Origin: Tistrella bauzanensis
GTDB lineage: Bacteria > Pseudomonadota > Alphaproteobacteria > Tistrellales > Tistrellaceae
Direction of reading: 5' to 3'
Length of the DNA stretch: 53,685 nt
NCBI RefSeq assembly: GCF_014636235.1
Contig: NZ_BMDZ01000038.1
Coordinates: 1-53,685, forward strand
Of the stretch, positions 43,392 to 52,533 are shown piece after piece (within the stretch, counting starts at the first letter, position 1; each line of letters starts with the position of its first letter). The translations under genes were made by a program, and so were the position numbers. The notes under the pieces were generated by a model. That model did not search any database and had not been told where the DNA came from. It was given only the letters and a program-made list of their open reading frames with translations.

Positions 43392-44416
43392 GCCAGAGCC
43401 TGCCTGAGACCGTGATCCGCGAAGCGGCCCCCTGGATCGCCGAGGGCCGTGCCCCGACCATCGGCGTCGCCGTGATCACCTATACCGCCAAGAAGATGCT
43501 GCCGCACTGCCTGCCACCGCTGCTGGCTTCGCCCCTGAAGCCGCGGGTTCTTGTGATGAACTCGTCGTCCAATGACGGAACGGTGGAAATGGCGGAAGAG
43601 ATGGGCGCCGAAACCCTGGTGGTGCCGCGCCGGTCATTCAATCATGGCATGACCCGTGAACGTGCGCGTCAGGCACTGGGCACCGACATTGTGGTGATGA
43701 TCACGCCCGACGCCTATGCGACATCGCCCGACATGATCGGCCATCTTGTCCAGCCGATCATCGACGGCCGCGCGGCGGTGACCTATGCCCGTCAGATCCC
43801 ACATCATGGTGCCGGCTTCTTCGAAGGCTTTGCACGCGACTTCAACTACCCCCCCGAGAGCCACATCCGCAGCTATGATGAGAAGGCGAAATGGGGCAGC
43901 TTCCTCTATTTCTGCTCCGACAGCTGTGCGGCCTGGTCCAACCCGGCGCTGGAGGCGATCGGCGGCATCGGCCCGACATTGACCATGGAAGATGCGATCA
44001 ACGCCGCCAAGATGCTGAGGCGCGGTCACCGCATCGCCTATGTCGCCGAGGCGGTGGTGCATCATTCGCACACCTACAGCCTGGAACAGGAATTCCGGCG
44101 CATGTTCGATGTGGGCTATGAGCGCCGGCGCCAGAAGGATCTGCTGCTTGACGGTGTGCGCGACGAGAAGCGCGGCGGCAGCTATGTGAAGGCGATGCTG
44201 GGCAAGCTGATGCGCGAAAAGCCACAGCTTGTTCCCTATGCGATCCTTCAGACTGGTGCCAAATATCTGGGCTACAAGATCGGCTTTAACGCCCACCGGC
44301 TGCCGCGCTCGTGGATCCCCAGGATCAGCGGGCAGGATTTCTATTGGACCAGCGAGGCCTTCGATCTGCGCGAGGGCCGCGAATGGGGCACGGCCAGCCC
44401 GCGTACCGCCGGCTGA
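43388..44416 (+). CDS. Family 2 glycosyltransferase (rhamnosyltransferase-like)
   Basis: The 342-residue cytoplasmic enzyme carries a GT-A fold. GVAVITYTAKKMLPHCLPPL lies near 26 and VLVMNSSSNDGTVEMAEEMG near 55; a metal-site-type stretch MITPDAYATSPD lies near 100. The catalytic-type EAIGGIG-TLTMEDAINAAKMLRRG is near 192 with the base-type E-D. It is coupled to the SDR gene and probably transfers the CDP-linked 6-deoxyhexose. Acceptor and linkage are unknown. Confidence 0.82.
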   Translation: MSQSLPETVIREAAPWIAEGRAPTIGVAVITYTAKKMLPHCLPPLLASPLKPRVLVMNSSSNDGTVEMAEEMGAETLVVPRRSFNHGMTRERARQALGTDIVVMITPDAYATSPDMIGHLVQPIIDGRAAVTYARQIPHHGAGFFEGFARDFNYPPESHIRSYDEKAKWGSFLYFCSDSCAAWSNPALEAIGGIGPTLTMEDAINAAKMLRRGHRIAYVAEAVVHHSHTYSLEQEFRRMFDVGYERRRQKDLLLDGVRDEKRGGSYVKAMLGKLMREKPQLVPYAILQTGAKYLGYKIGFNAHRLPRSWIPRISGQDFYWTSEAFDLREGREWGTASPRTAG

Positions 44417-44429
44417 CGATATTTGAAGC

Positions 44430-44450
44430 GGGCCGCCTTTCGGGCGGCCC
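44430..44450 (+). terminator. GC hairpin after the glycosyltransferase gene
   Basis: gggccgcc (44430-44437) pairs with ggcggccc (44443-44450) around tttcg, 14 bp after the stop, with only two T after it. Weak terminator or attenuator; the next gene starts 15 bp later. Confidence 0.4.
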
Positions 44451-44465
44451 TTCCCGGAGACAGAC

Positions 44466-45143
44466 ATGGGTTCGACGGTAGCGATCATCCCCGCACGCGG
44501 GGGATCGAAGGGCATCCCGCGCAAGAACGTGCGCATGGTGGCAGGCAAGCCGCTGATCGCGCATTCCATCGAACAGGCGCTGAACAGTGGCCTGGTCGAC
44601 GCGGTCTATGTGTCCACCGATGACGACGAGATCGCCGCCGTCTCGGAGCGGTTCGGTGCGAAGGTGGTGCGGCGTCCCGATGCACTGGCCTCGGACACCG
44701 CCAGCTCGGAAGCGGCCCTGATCCATGCGGTGGACGAGATCGAGGTCCGCGACGGGCCGGTCGATCTGGTGGTGTTCCTGCAGTGCACCTCACCGATCCG
44801 GGCGGCCGATGACATCGATCGGGCCATCACGACCCTGCGTGCCGATGGCGCGGACAGTCTGCTGTCGGTGGTGGTGTCGCACCGCTTCTTGTGGAAGCGC
44901 GGTGACACCGGTGCCACAGCAATCAATTATGATCCCGCCAACCGGCCGCGGCGACAGGATATGACGCCGCAATATGTCGAAAACGGGTCGATCTATCTGT
45001 TCCCGCCAGAAATCCTGCGCACCCGGAACAACCGCCTGGGTGGCAAGATCGCTTTGCACGAGATGGCGGAAGAGACGGCCTATGAGATCGACAGCGAAGT
45101 CGATATGGTCGTGATCGAGACGCTGCTTACGCAGACGCGGTAA
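44466..45143 (+). CDS. CMP-nonulosonate (NeuA-like) cytidylyltransferase
   Basis: The 225-residue enzyme begins VAIIPARGGSKGIPRKNVRM, the CMP-sialate synthetase motif with the CTP-binding arginine and lysine. KPLIAHSIEQAL, VYVSTDDDEIAAV, LQCTSPIRAADDIDRAI near 102 and YVENGSIYLFP near 165 follow. It links CTP to a nonulosonic acid such as Neu5Ac, legionaminate or pseudaminate to yield the CMP-sugar. Its neighbour encodes the synthase. The exact sugar cannot be decided by reading, because no NeuC- or LegC/G-type gene is present. Confidence 0.9.
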   Translation: MGSTVAIIPARGGSKGIPRKNVRMVAGKPLIAHSIEQALNSGLVDAVYVSTDDDEIAAVSERFGAKVVRRPDALASDTASSEAALIHAVDEIEVRDGPVDLVVFLQCTSPIRAADDIDRAITTLRADGADSLLSVVVSHRFLWKRGDTGATAINYDPANRPRRQDMTPQYVENGSIYLFPPEILRTRNNRLGGKIALHEMAEETAYEIDSEVDMVVIETLLTQTR

Positions 45144-45260
45144 GTGGCGGTATCATCAGGGCCAATGGGGGCAGGGCGCGCGCTCCCGTGATGTTGACGA
45201 CGGTCCGGCGGGACCGCCCCCATGTACCGCCGACCCCCAGCTAGAGCCGATCGGACACCG

Positions 45261-47513
45261 ATGATCATCGAAACCAAGATCGTTCCCTACCTCACCTTCG
45301 TCGAGGAGACGATCGCCACCGCGCTTCGCAAGATCAGCGAGAACAAGCACGGCATCGTGTTCGCCGTGTCCGAAGCCGGACGGCTGGAAGGCGTTCTGAC
45401 CGACGGCGACTTCCGCCGCTGGGTGGTCGAGCAGCCGGCCATCGACCTGGAGCGGCCCGTATCTGAGGCCATGAACCGGACCTTCCGGTCGCTGCCGCGC
45501 GATGCGGCGCCTGAACGGATCGCGGCCGAATTGTCGGAGCGGATCACGGCCCTGCCGCTGGTCGACGACCAGGGGCGGATCATCGCCGTCGCCCGCGTGG
45601 GTGCAGCGGTCGTCCGGATCGGCGATCGCGAGATCGGCCCCGATCATCCGGCCTATATCATTGCCGAGATCGGCAACAACCATCAGGGCGATCTGAGCCT
45701 GGCCAGACGGCTGATCGACCTGGCGGCCGATGCCGGCGCCGACAGCGCCAAATTCCAGATGCGCCAGCTCGACAAGCTGTACCGCAATGCCGGCAACAAC
45801 AACGATGCCGCCGAGGATCTGGGCTCGCAGTACACACTGGACCTGCTGGCCAAGTTCTCGCTGTCGAACGACGATCTGTTCCGCGCTTTCGATCACGTCC
45901 GTGCCCGCGGCATGACGCCACTGTGCACGCCCTGGGATCATGAGAGCGTCGAGCTGCTGAACAGTTACGGCCTGGAAGGCTTCAAGGTCGCCTCGGCCGA
46001 CATGACCAATCTGGACCTGCTGACGGCACTGGCTGCCACCGGCAAGCCGCTGATCGTGTCGACCGGCATGTCGACAGATGCCGAGATCAAGCAGTCGTCA
46101 GGCCTGCTGCACCGCCTGGGTGCGCCCTTCGTGCTGCTGCACTGCAATTCGACCTATCCGGCGCCGTTCAAGGACGTGAACCTGCGCTATATGAAGCGGT
46201 TGGCCGAGATCGGCGATTGCGTCGTTGGCTATTCTGGCCATGAGCGCGACATCAACGTCTCGATGGCGGCGATCGCGCTGGGTGCCAAAGTGGTCGAGAA
46301 GCATTTCACGGTCGACAAGGGTCTTGAAGGCAACGACCACAAGGTCAGCCTGCTGCCCGACGAGTTCCGCCGCCTGGTCGACGGTATCCGTCAGGTCGAG
46401 GAAGCGATGGGCGAGGGCGGGTCGCGCCAGTTGTCGCAGGGCGAGCTGATGAACCGCGAGATCCTGGCCAAGAGCCTGGTCGCGAAACAGCAGATCGCTA
46501 TCGGCACGGTGATCACGGCCGACATGGTTGATGTCAAGAGCCCCGGCAAGGGCATCCAGCCCAACCGGCTGGCCGATCTGGTCGGCCGGACCATGCGCCG
46601 TGAAGTTCCGGCCGGCGATTTCTTCTATCCGAGCGATCTGGCGGACGGCGCGATCGAGCCCCGGCCCTATGCCTTCAAGCGCCCCTGGGGCGTGCCGGTG
46701 CGCTATCACGATTTCCAGCGCCTGCTGGACAAGACAAACCTGTCGCTGGTGGAATTCCACCTCAGCTACAAGGATCTGGACATCGAGCTGGCCAAGTATC
46801 TGGAGGGTCGCTATCCGATCGGCTATGTGGTGCATGCGCCCGAGCTGTTCGCCAACGATCACACCATGAATCTTGTTTCCGACGATGCCGAGTACCGCGC
46901 GCATTCCGTGAAGGAGATGCAGCGGGTGATCGACGTGACCCGGCGCCTGCGCGACTATTTCGACCAGCCGACCGATCCGCTGATCGTGACCAATGTCGGT
47001 GGTTTCACCACCGACCGGCATCTGCATCCACGTGAATGCACCGCCCTGTACGAGCGGCTGTCGGACAGCCTGAAGCTGCTTGCCCGCGACGGGGTTGAGA
47101 TCATCCCGCAGACCATGCCACCCTTCCCGTGGCATTTCGGCGGGCAGAGCTTCCACAATCTGTTCGTGGATGCCGAGACCATCAACAGCTTCTGTGCCGC
47201 CGAGAACATGCGGATCTGCCTCGATATCTCGCATTCGAAGCTGGCCTGCAACCACTACAAATGGTCGTTCGAGGGCTTCTGCGAGGCGGTGGCCGCGGTG
47301 ACCGCCCATATGCACATCGCCGACAGCAAGGGCGTCGACGGCGAGGGACTGCAGGTGGGGGATGGCGATATCGACTTCCGCGCCTTCGGGCACGTGCTGG
47401 ACCGCACCCAGCCCGGCGCCAGTTTCATCCCTGAAATCTGGCAGGGTCACAAGAACGACGGCGAAGGCTTCTGGATCGCTCTGGAACGCCTGGAGAAGGC
47501 ATTCGCGGCCTGA
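45261..47513 (+). CDS. Fused CBS - NeuB-type synthase - SAF - TIM-barrel protein
   Basis: The 750-residue fusion starts at ATG 45261. Residues 1-115 are a CBS pair (GVLTDGDFRRWVVE, LPLVDDQGRIIAVARVG). Residues 125-370 are a NeuB synthase with AEIGNNHQGDLSLARRLID, STGMSTDAEI, HCNSTYPAP and YSGHERD-INVSMAAIALGA followed by KHFTVDK. Residues 405-465 are an SAF domain (SLVAKQQIAIGTVITADMV). Residues 475-745 form a xylose-isomerase-like barrel with FGGQSFHN, CLDISHSKLAC, and HMHIADSKGVDGEG, which would carry metal ligands D655, H658, H685, D688 and E695. NeuB condenses PEP with a hexosamine; the barrel may supply or process the sugar. CBS units bind adenosyl ligands and could regulate. The ManNAc-type epimerase is otherwise missing here. 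Confidence 0.9.
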   Translation: MIIETKIVPYLTFVEETIATALRKISENKHGIVFAVSEAGRLEGVLTDGDFRRWVVEQPAIDLERPVSEAMNRTFRSLPRDAAPERIAAELSERITALPLVDDQGRIIAVARVGAAVVRIGDREIGPDHPAYIIAEIGNNHQGDLSLARRLIDLAADAGADSAKFQMRQLDKLYRNAGNNNDAAEDLGSQYTLDLLAKFSLSNDDLFRAFDHVRARGMTPLCTPWDHESVELLNSYGLEGFKVASADMTNLDLLTALAATGKPLIVSTGMSTDAEIKQSSGLLHRLGAPFVLLHCNSTYPAPFKDVNLRYMKRLAEIGDCVVGYSGHERDINVSMAAIALGAKVVEKHFTVDKGLEGNDHKVSLLPDEFRRLVDGIRQVEEAMGEGGSRQLSQGELMNREILAKSLVAKQQIAIGTVITADMVDVKSPGKGIQPNRLADLVGRTMRREVPAGDFFYPSDLADGAIEPRPYAFKRPWGVPVRYHDFQRLLDKTNLSLVEFHLSYKDLDIELAKYLEGRYPIGYVVHAPELFANDHTMNLVSDDAEYRAHSVKEMQRVIDVTRRLRDYFDQPTDPLIVTNVGGFTTDRHLHPRECTALYERLSDSLKLLARDGVEIIPQTMPPFPWHFGGQSFHNLFVDAETINSFCAAENMRICLDISHSKLACNHYKWSFEGFCEAVAAVTAHMHIADSKGVDGEGLQVGDGDIDFRAFGHVLDRTQPGASFIPEIWQGHKNDGEGFWIALERLEKAFAA

Positions 47514-47588
47514 CCGGCCGCGACGTCCATCGCCACAGCCGCCCCTGACGGCCGGCCCGCGCCGGCAGAGATGCGAGACATCATCCCC

Positions 47589-49010
47589 ATGACCACCAGC
47601 ATCATTACGCCTGTGATCCTGTGCGGCGGCGGCGGCACCCGCCTGTGGCCGCTGTCGCGCAAGGCGCTGCCCAAGCAGTTCCTGGCGCTTGCCGGCACCG
47701 ATACCATGCTGCAGGCCACGCTGAAGCGGGTCGACCCGGAGGCAGGTTTCGGCGCACCGATCCTGGTGTGCAACGAGGACCACCGCTTCCTGGTGGCCGA
47801 ACAGGCACGCGCGGCGGGCATCGAGCCGGCGGCGATCCTGCTGGAGCCGGTGGGGCGCAACACCGCCCCGGCGGTGGCGGCGGCGGCCCATGCGGCGCTG
47901 GCCCATGATCCGGATGCCCTGATCCTGGTGTTGCCGTCGGATCATGTGATCGGCGACGTCGCGGCCTTCCGTGATGCGGTGGCGGCAGCGGCCGTGCGGG
48001 CGACCGCCGGCGATCTGGTGACCTTCGGCATTCAGCCGACCCGCCCCGAGAGCGGCTATGGCTATATCGAGGCCGGCGATGCGCTGGACGGGCGTGCCGC
48101 GCGCATCCGCCGCTTCCACGAGAAACCCGGGCGCGAGACGGCGGAGCGCTATCTGGCCGAGGGTCGTTTCTATTGGAACAGTGGCATGTTCCTGTTTCCG
48201 GCCAAGATCGTGCTGTCCGAACTGGAGGCGAATGCCCCGGCGGTTGCCGAGGCCGTGGCCGCCGCCTATGCCGGCCGCACCGCCGATCTGGATTTCGTCC
48301 GCCTGCCGCGCGAGATCTTTGCCGGCGCCCCGGATCTGTCGATCGATGTCGGCGTGATGGAGAAGACCAGCCGTGGCGCCGTGGTGCCGGCCGATCTGGG
48401 GTGGTCGGATGTCGGTGCCTGGGACGCGCTGTGGTCGATCGGCGACAAGGACGCCCATGGCACCGTCACCTTCGGCGATGTGGTTGCCGAGGATGTGGCC
48501 GACAGCTATCTGCGCAGCGAAGGTCCATTGGTGGCAGCGATCGGCGTCCGCGACCTGATCGTCGTTGCCACCAACGATGCCGTGCTGGTGGCGCCAAAGC
48601 ACCAGGCGCAGGCCGTGAAGACGATCGTCGAGCGGCTGCGCGCGGCGCGACGGCCCGAAGCCGAGACCGGATCGCTCACCTATCGCCCCTGGGGCAGCTA
48701 TCAGGGCATCGATCTGGGCGAGCGGTTCCAGGTGAAGCGGATCGTGGTCAAGCCGGGCCGGAAGCTGTCGTTGCAGATGCATCACCACCGCGCCGAACAC
48801 TGGATCGTGGTCAGCGGCACGGCCGAGGTGACCTGCGACGACAAGACCTTCCTGCTGAACGAGAACCAGTCGACCTATATTCCGCAGGGCGCCGTTCACC
48901 GTCTGGGTAACCCCGGCAAGATTCCGCTGCATCTGATCGAAGTGCAGTCCGGCGGTTATCTTGGCGAGGATGACATCGTGCGGATTGCCGATGAATTCGG
49001 CCGCGCCTAA
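47589..49010 (+). CDS. manC: Mannose-1-phosphate guanylyltransferase / mannose-6-phosphate isomerase
   Basis: The 473-residue enzyme makes GDP-mannose. The nucleotidyl domain (1-290) has ILCGGGGTRLWPLSRKALPK near 10, EPVGRNTAPAVAAAA near 88 and LPSDHVIGD near 115, with NSGMFLFPA near 195. A cupin isomerase domain (345-470) contains RPWGSYQGIDLGERFQVKRI, HHHRAEHWIVVSGTAEV and YIPQGAVHRLGNPGKIPL. ATG 47589 is preferred, though ATG 47571, six codons earlier, is also possible. GDP-mannose is a likely donor for a mannose, fucose or rhamnose residue. Confidence 0.93.
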   Translation: MTTSIITPVILCGGGGTRLWPLSRKALPKQFLALAGTDTMLQATLKRVDPEAGFGAPILVCNEDHRFLVAEQARAAGIEPAAILLEPVGRNTAPAVAAAAHAALAHDPDALILVLPSDHVIGDVAAFRDAVAAAAVRATAGDLVTFGIQPTRPESGYGYIEAGDALDGRAARIRRFHEKPGRETAERYLAEGRFYWNSGMFLFPAKIVLSELEANAPAVAEAVAAAYAGRTADLDFVRLPREIFAGAPDLSIDVGVMEKTSRGAVVPADLGWSDVGAWDALWSIGDKDAHGTVTFGDVVAEDVADSYLRSEGPLVAAIGVRDLIVVATNDAVLVAPKHQAQAVKTIVERLRAARRPEAETGSLTYRPWGSYQGIDLGERFQVKRIVVKPGRKLSLQMHHHRAEHWIVVSGTAEVTCDDKTFLLNENQSTYIPQGAVHRLGNPGKIPLHLIEVQSGGYLGEDDIVRIADEFGRA

Positions 49011-49056
49011 TTTCTTCGTTTGAACCCGAAATTCGTGCAAGGTTTGGAGTATCCGG

Positions 49057-49857
49057 ATGATCCGCCGCAATCTCAATTTCATAGTGTCTATTTTTCTAGG
49101 TATTATTTGCTTTGCGGGTATTTTTATGTCAAGATTACCCTACGATATATACACGGCCTCCACGATCGTTTCCGTTGAACAGCCCGGCAGCGAACTGCAG
49201 CAGCAAGCGGCGATGCCATTGTTTGGTAGTGGACAGAGTAAGCGGATCACCGAGTTCTTCGAAGTGGTCAATGGAATCTCGATCGCAGAGCATCTGCTCC
49301 AATCCGATTTTGTTCAGGATGAAGTCGATAAGTGGCGACACGGCCGGCTTGCGGCCCGAGTGTTGAAGGCCCAGTTAGAACCAGTTCAAATTGAAGATGT
49401 TCGCAACTTCATCATGAAATCAGTTAGTCTGGATACATTGGATCAGGGTGGCATTGTCAAATTCGCTCTGACCACGTCGGATCGGGAGACGGGCATCAGG
49501 ATCATTAAGGAGATCTTGAATTACTATACCGACTGGCGTCGGAGTAATGAGGTCACTTTGATTAAAGGCCAAATGGATGCATTGGCCACAGACCTGGAGC
49601 ATCTGGCTACGGCCCAGGTTTCGAATGCTATTTCTGGTCAGCTAGTTCGACTCATGACCAGGGAAGTGATTGTTCGGGCCGATTTGTCCTATGGTCTTCG
49701 GGTCATCGATCAGGTTTATGCCCCGCGTGAAGCCGTCAACATGTCTCCGGTAATCATGCTGATCATCTCGATCATGGTTGGTGTCTTTACCTACTATTCG
49801 CTTCAGTTCATCAAAATTTGTCGAGCAGAGATTCAAAAGTCCTTCGGAGATAAGTGA
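49057..49857 (+). CDS. Short Wzz/PCP-like chain-length membrane protein
   Basis: The 266-residue inner-membrane protein has one helix at about 8-24 (FIVSIFLGIICFAGIF), a periplasmic region of about 200 residues with amphipathic helices, and a second helix near 230-250 (VIMLIISIMVGVFTYYS), the layout of polysaccharide co-polymerases. The AS-x-I-V-SVEQPGSELQQQAA segment resembles a Wzz N-terminal strand. There is no cytoplasmic kinase domain and no Wzc homologue in the window. Its AT-rich codons contrast with those of manC upstream. Its stop overlaps the ATG of the next gene (TGATG). Confidence 0.65.
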   Translation: MIRRNLNFIVSIFLGIICFAGIFMSRLPYDIYTASTIVSVEQPGSELQQQAAMPLFGSGQSKRITEFFEVVNGISIAEHLLQSDFVQDEVDKWRHGRLAARVLKAQLEPVQIEDVRNFIMKSVSLDTLDQGGIVKFALTTSDRETGIRIIKEILNYYTDWRRSNEVTLIKGQMDALATDLEHLATAQVSNAISGQLVRLMTREVIVRADLSYGLRVIDQVYAPREAVNMSPVIMLIISIMVGVFTYYSLQFIKICRAEIQKSFGDK

Positions 49858-51266
49858 TGGTAGACGGTCGCGACACGAAGATGTTCGAGGCAAAATATCC
49901 ACGGATGCTGAAGCTTCTGCATCTTCTGCCGCCGCTTATCCTCTTCGTCAATCCCCTGACGGGGTTCGTGTCGGAAGCGCCTTTGACGATCCCAATCATC
50001 GTGATAATGGCGTGGCTTATACTTCCATTTTGGTTGCAGATATTTCGTGCCCCCAAAGTCGAAAGAGTGCTCGTTGTTCTCCTCTTAAGCGTCGTCATCT
50101 CCTGCTTTTTTGCCGCTGGCATCAGCGAGCTTGTCTTTAACGCGTATTATGCTGGGATGTTTATCTGCCTCGCTTTTTATATTGTTCTGGCTAGATCGCC
50201 ATATTTTCGATATTCGCGATATATAATGTATTGCATTATTGGCATGAGCGTGTGTCTTCTCATGTCGATGGCTCACTATTTTTTGTTCTTTCTTAATAGC
50301 CCTGCAATGTTTGTGGATTTTCGATATTCATTTTTCTTTGATGATAAGTCTCATTTCAGTGTCTACATTGGTCTTTTTCTATTCATCCTGGGTTGTGGGC
50401 TCGATTTATGTGTGGAGCGCTCTTCAGAAGAGCAGTGGGGGAAGCTGCGTCGATGGGCCATAAGCGTGGGCGCATTTGTGATCATGGGCATCGCTCTCTT
50501 TATGTCGACGACCACGCTTTCACGCTTGGGGGCGCTCTTCTTCCCCATGATCGGGGTCATTCTCTATCAGCTTATTCGTTTGAATCTCGGAGTAGTGGTT
50601 GGATCTAGACAGTCACGTATTTTGTCCATCCTGCTGTTGTTGTTGCCCGGGAGTATGTTGATATTTCTGGCATGGGTGACCGGTGGATTCGATGAGATTG
50701 ATAGTTCCTTCTTCCAGCGGCTTGGGCGACTGAGCGCCCTGATGGAGGATAACTCTTTCGCATCTCATGTGATGCTGATCCGACTCGCCGCTGAGGTCAA
50801 GGTCTTCAACGTCTGGAACATGCTCTTCGGCGTCGGTCTCGGTAATTTTCAGCACTCTATTCTTGATACCGGAGGGGTGGTTTATGTCATTCAATACAAG
50901 TCTCTGTTGCAGAATCTCTATGTAGGTTATATGCCAACGCATTCGGTCTGGGCTTCCATCTTCGTCGAGCTTAATATTGTCGCATTCCTAATAATTTTGA
51001 TGGTCATTTTATATTATACAATCCTGAGTTTGTATCTGAAGAGGTTCGACGTATTCGCTTTCTTGGGCGGACTCGTTCTTTCCTCTATGTTTTATAGTAC
51101 AATCAATGAAGCGTTTTACAGCGTGATTTGGATAACTGTCATCGCAAGCCTTGAGAGAACGCGTAGCCGCATGGCCGACAAGCGGACTGTCATACCGGGA
51201 ATCTCGCGCCCCGTGACGATCCGGGGCACGGGAGTGGTTGCACATTCGCCTCGCCGGGACATGTGA
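49857..51266 (+). CDS. Wzy-like polysaccharide polymerase (multi-spanning membrane protein)
   Basis: The 469-residue inner-membrane protein starts at ATG 49857 with ggag upstream. It has about 11 hydrophobic helices and a long hydrophilic loop at about 285-345 containing FGVGLGNFQHSILD, the Wzy-loop style. Composition is AT-rich; 23 of 60 bases at 50161-50220 are G or C. The operon position between Wzz-like and Wzx-like genes supports polymerase, although sequence conservation in this family is low. Confidence 0.72.
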   Translation: MVDGRDTKMFEAKYPRMLKLLHLLPPLILFVNPLTGFVSEAPLTIPIIVIMAWLILPFWLQIFRAPKVERVLVVLLLSVVISCFFAAGISELVFNAYYAGMFICLAFYIVLARSPYFRYSRYIMYCIIGMSVCLLMSMAHYFLFFLNSPAMFVDFRYSFFFDDKSHFSVYIGLFLFILGCGLDLCVERSSEEQWGKLRRWAISVGAFVIMGIALFMSTTTLSRLGALFFPMIGVILYQLIRLNLGVVVGSRQSRILSILLLLLPGSMLIFLAWVTGGFDEIDSSFFQRLGRLSALMEDNSFASHVMLIRLAAEVKVFNVWNMLFGVGLGNFQHSILDTGGVVYVIQYKSLLQNLYVGYMPTHSVWASIFVELNIVAFLIILMVILYYTILSLYLKRFDVFAFLGGLVLSSMFYSTINEAFYSVIWITVIASLERTRSRMADKRTVIPGISRPVTIRGTGVVAHSPRRDM

Positions 51267-51267
51267 G

Positions 51268-52533
51268 ATGGCCTTCAACAGGACGTTGATGATTGTCGGT
51301 GGCACCATCGCTCAAAGACTTGGCAACGTCATTCTGTTGCCGTTCGTTGTTGCGACCATGTCTTCTTCCGAGTTCACCCGGTTTGGTCTGTTTACAAGTA
51401 CGATTGCGATCGCTGTTCCCATTCTTACGATGAACCTGCATCTTGCCATCGGGCGAATCTATTTTGATCACGCGACCGATGAGGGTAAGGCATCCGCTTT
51501 TATTACAAATATTCTTGCCGGTGCGATTGGTATTCTTGTCGGAGGTGGTGCGTTACTTCTCTTCCTGCAAGCCTCAGGCGTCACAGATCCCATGACCGAG
51601 GGCGATCTGGGGCTTCAGGTGGAAATTCTTGCCTGCGCACTGTTGCTAGTCGCGATGCAAGGAGGAAGTATTCTTGCCCGCACAAGAGACCGCAACCACC
51701 TGTACGCGTTGTCATCGACCGTCTCCGGCGCCGGTCTTTTGCTGGGATACGTCGTCCTCCAGGGCGTTCTGTCTGATAATATGCAGGCCCTGGTCTACGC
51801 ATATCTTGCCGCTCAGTTTCTGGCCGCTGCGGTGACATGGTCCCTCTACCGCTACGGGATCAAGCACGGCAAGGTGCGGATGGTGCATCTGAGGTCGGGT
51901 TTCGCGTATTCGGCCGGAACAATGATCTATGTGGTCTCGATCTGGGTCATCGGGCAGGGGGGGCGATGGGTCGGCGGCGTGACGTTGCCTGATGCGATGT
52001 CGGCCGGCTATACGTTGGTCTCCTATGGCATGGTCGTGTTGGGCGTGATGGTCAACGCCTACTCAGAGAGCCACCGCATCCCATTTCTAGAGGCATTCGC
52101 ATCTGATCGTGTGGACGACGCCCTCAAGATCATGAAGACGATTGCCCGCCGAAACTTCGCGATTGTCGGCGTTGCATTCGCCGTCGGCGCGATCGTGGTT
52201 GTGTTCAAAGAGAATCTGTTGCCTCTTGGTTATCACATGGAGCTCGTTTGGCTGCTTCCGGCGTTGGTGTATTGTTTAGCCGCTGCGCTGTTAAACCACA
52301 GCGTCTGGTTGTTCGGCGGGCTGAAAGAAACCTGGTGGCTGATACTGACGTCTCTCTGTGGCATTGGAGCATATTTGTCTCTGCTGATTCTGCTGATCGA
52401 CGAAGGTGTGTCGGGGCTGTTGTGGTCATCTGCTCTTACTATGTTTGTACAGGCCTTTGTTCTTAGAATGATCGCGGAATGGCGGATCAATTGCTGGCGG
52501 GCACGTTTGATCTCGGAGGAGAATGAGGCGTGA
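51268..52533 (+). CDS. Wzx-like polysaccharide flippase
   Basis: The 421-residue inner-membrane protein begins one base after the polymerase stop (ATG 51268). It has about 12 hydrophobic helices, with the MOP-superfamily Wzx features of an early FNRTLMIVGGTIAQRLGNV and a loop LHLAIGRIYFDHATDEGKAS near 66. It would flip undecaprenyl-linked repeat units to the periplasm. Its stop overlaps the GTG start of the downstream transferase (GTGA). Confidence 0.78.
   Translation: MAFNRTLMIVGGTIAQRLGNVILLPFVVATMSSSEFTRFGLFTSTIAIAVPILTMNLHLAIGRIYFDHATDEGKASAFITNILAGAIGILVGGGALLLFLQASGVTDPMTEGDLGLQVEILACALLLVAMQGGSILARTRDRNHLYALSSTVSGAGLLLGYVVLQGVLSDNMQALVYAYLAAQFLAAAVTWSLYRYGIKHGKVRMVHLRSGFAYSAGTMIYVVSIWVIGQGGRWVGGVTLPDAMSAGYTLVSYGMVVLGVMVNAYSESHRIPFLEAFASDRVDDALKIMKTIARRNFAIVGVAFAVGAIVVVFKENLLPLGYHMELVWLLPALVYCLAAALLNHSVWLFGGLKETWWLILTSLCGIGAYLSLLILLIDEGVSGLLWSSALTMFVQAFVLRMIAEWRINCWRARLISEENEA

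Noticed and set aside
46098-49082. 994-codon open frame on the minus strand
   Set aside because: It lies wholly opposite the NeuB fusion and manC, with a His/Gln/Gly-biased composition typical of GC-rich antisense frames.
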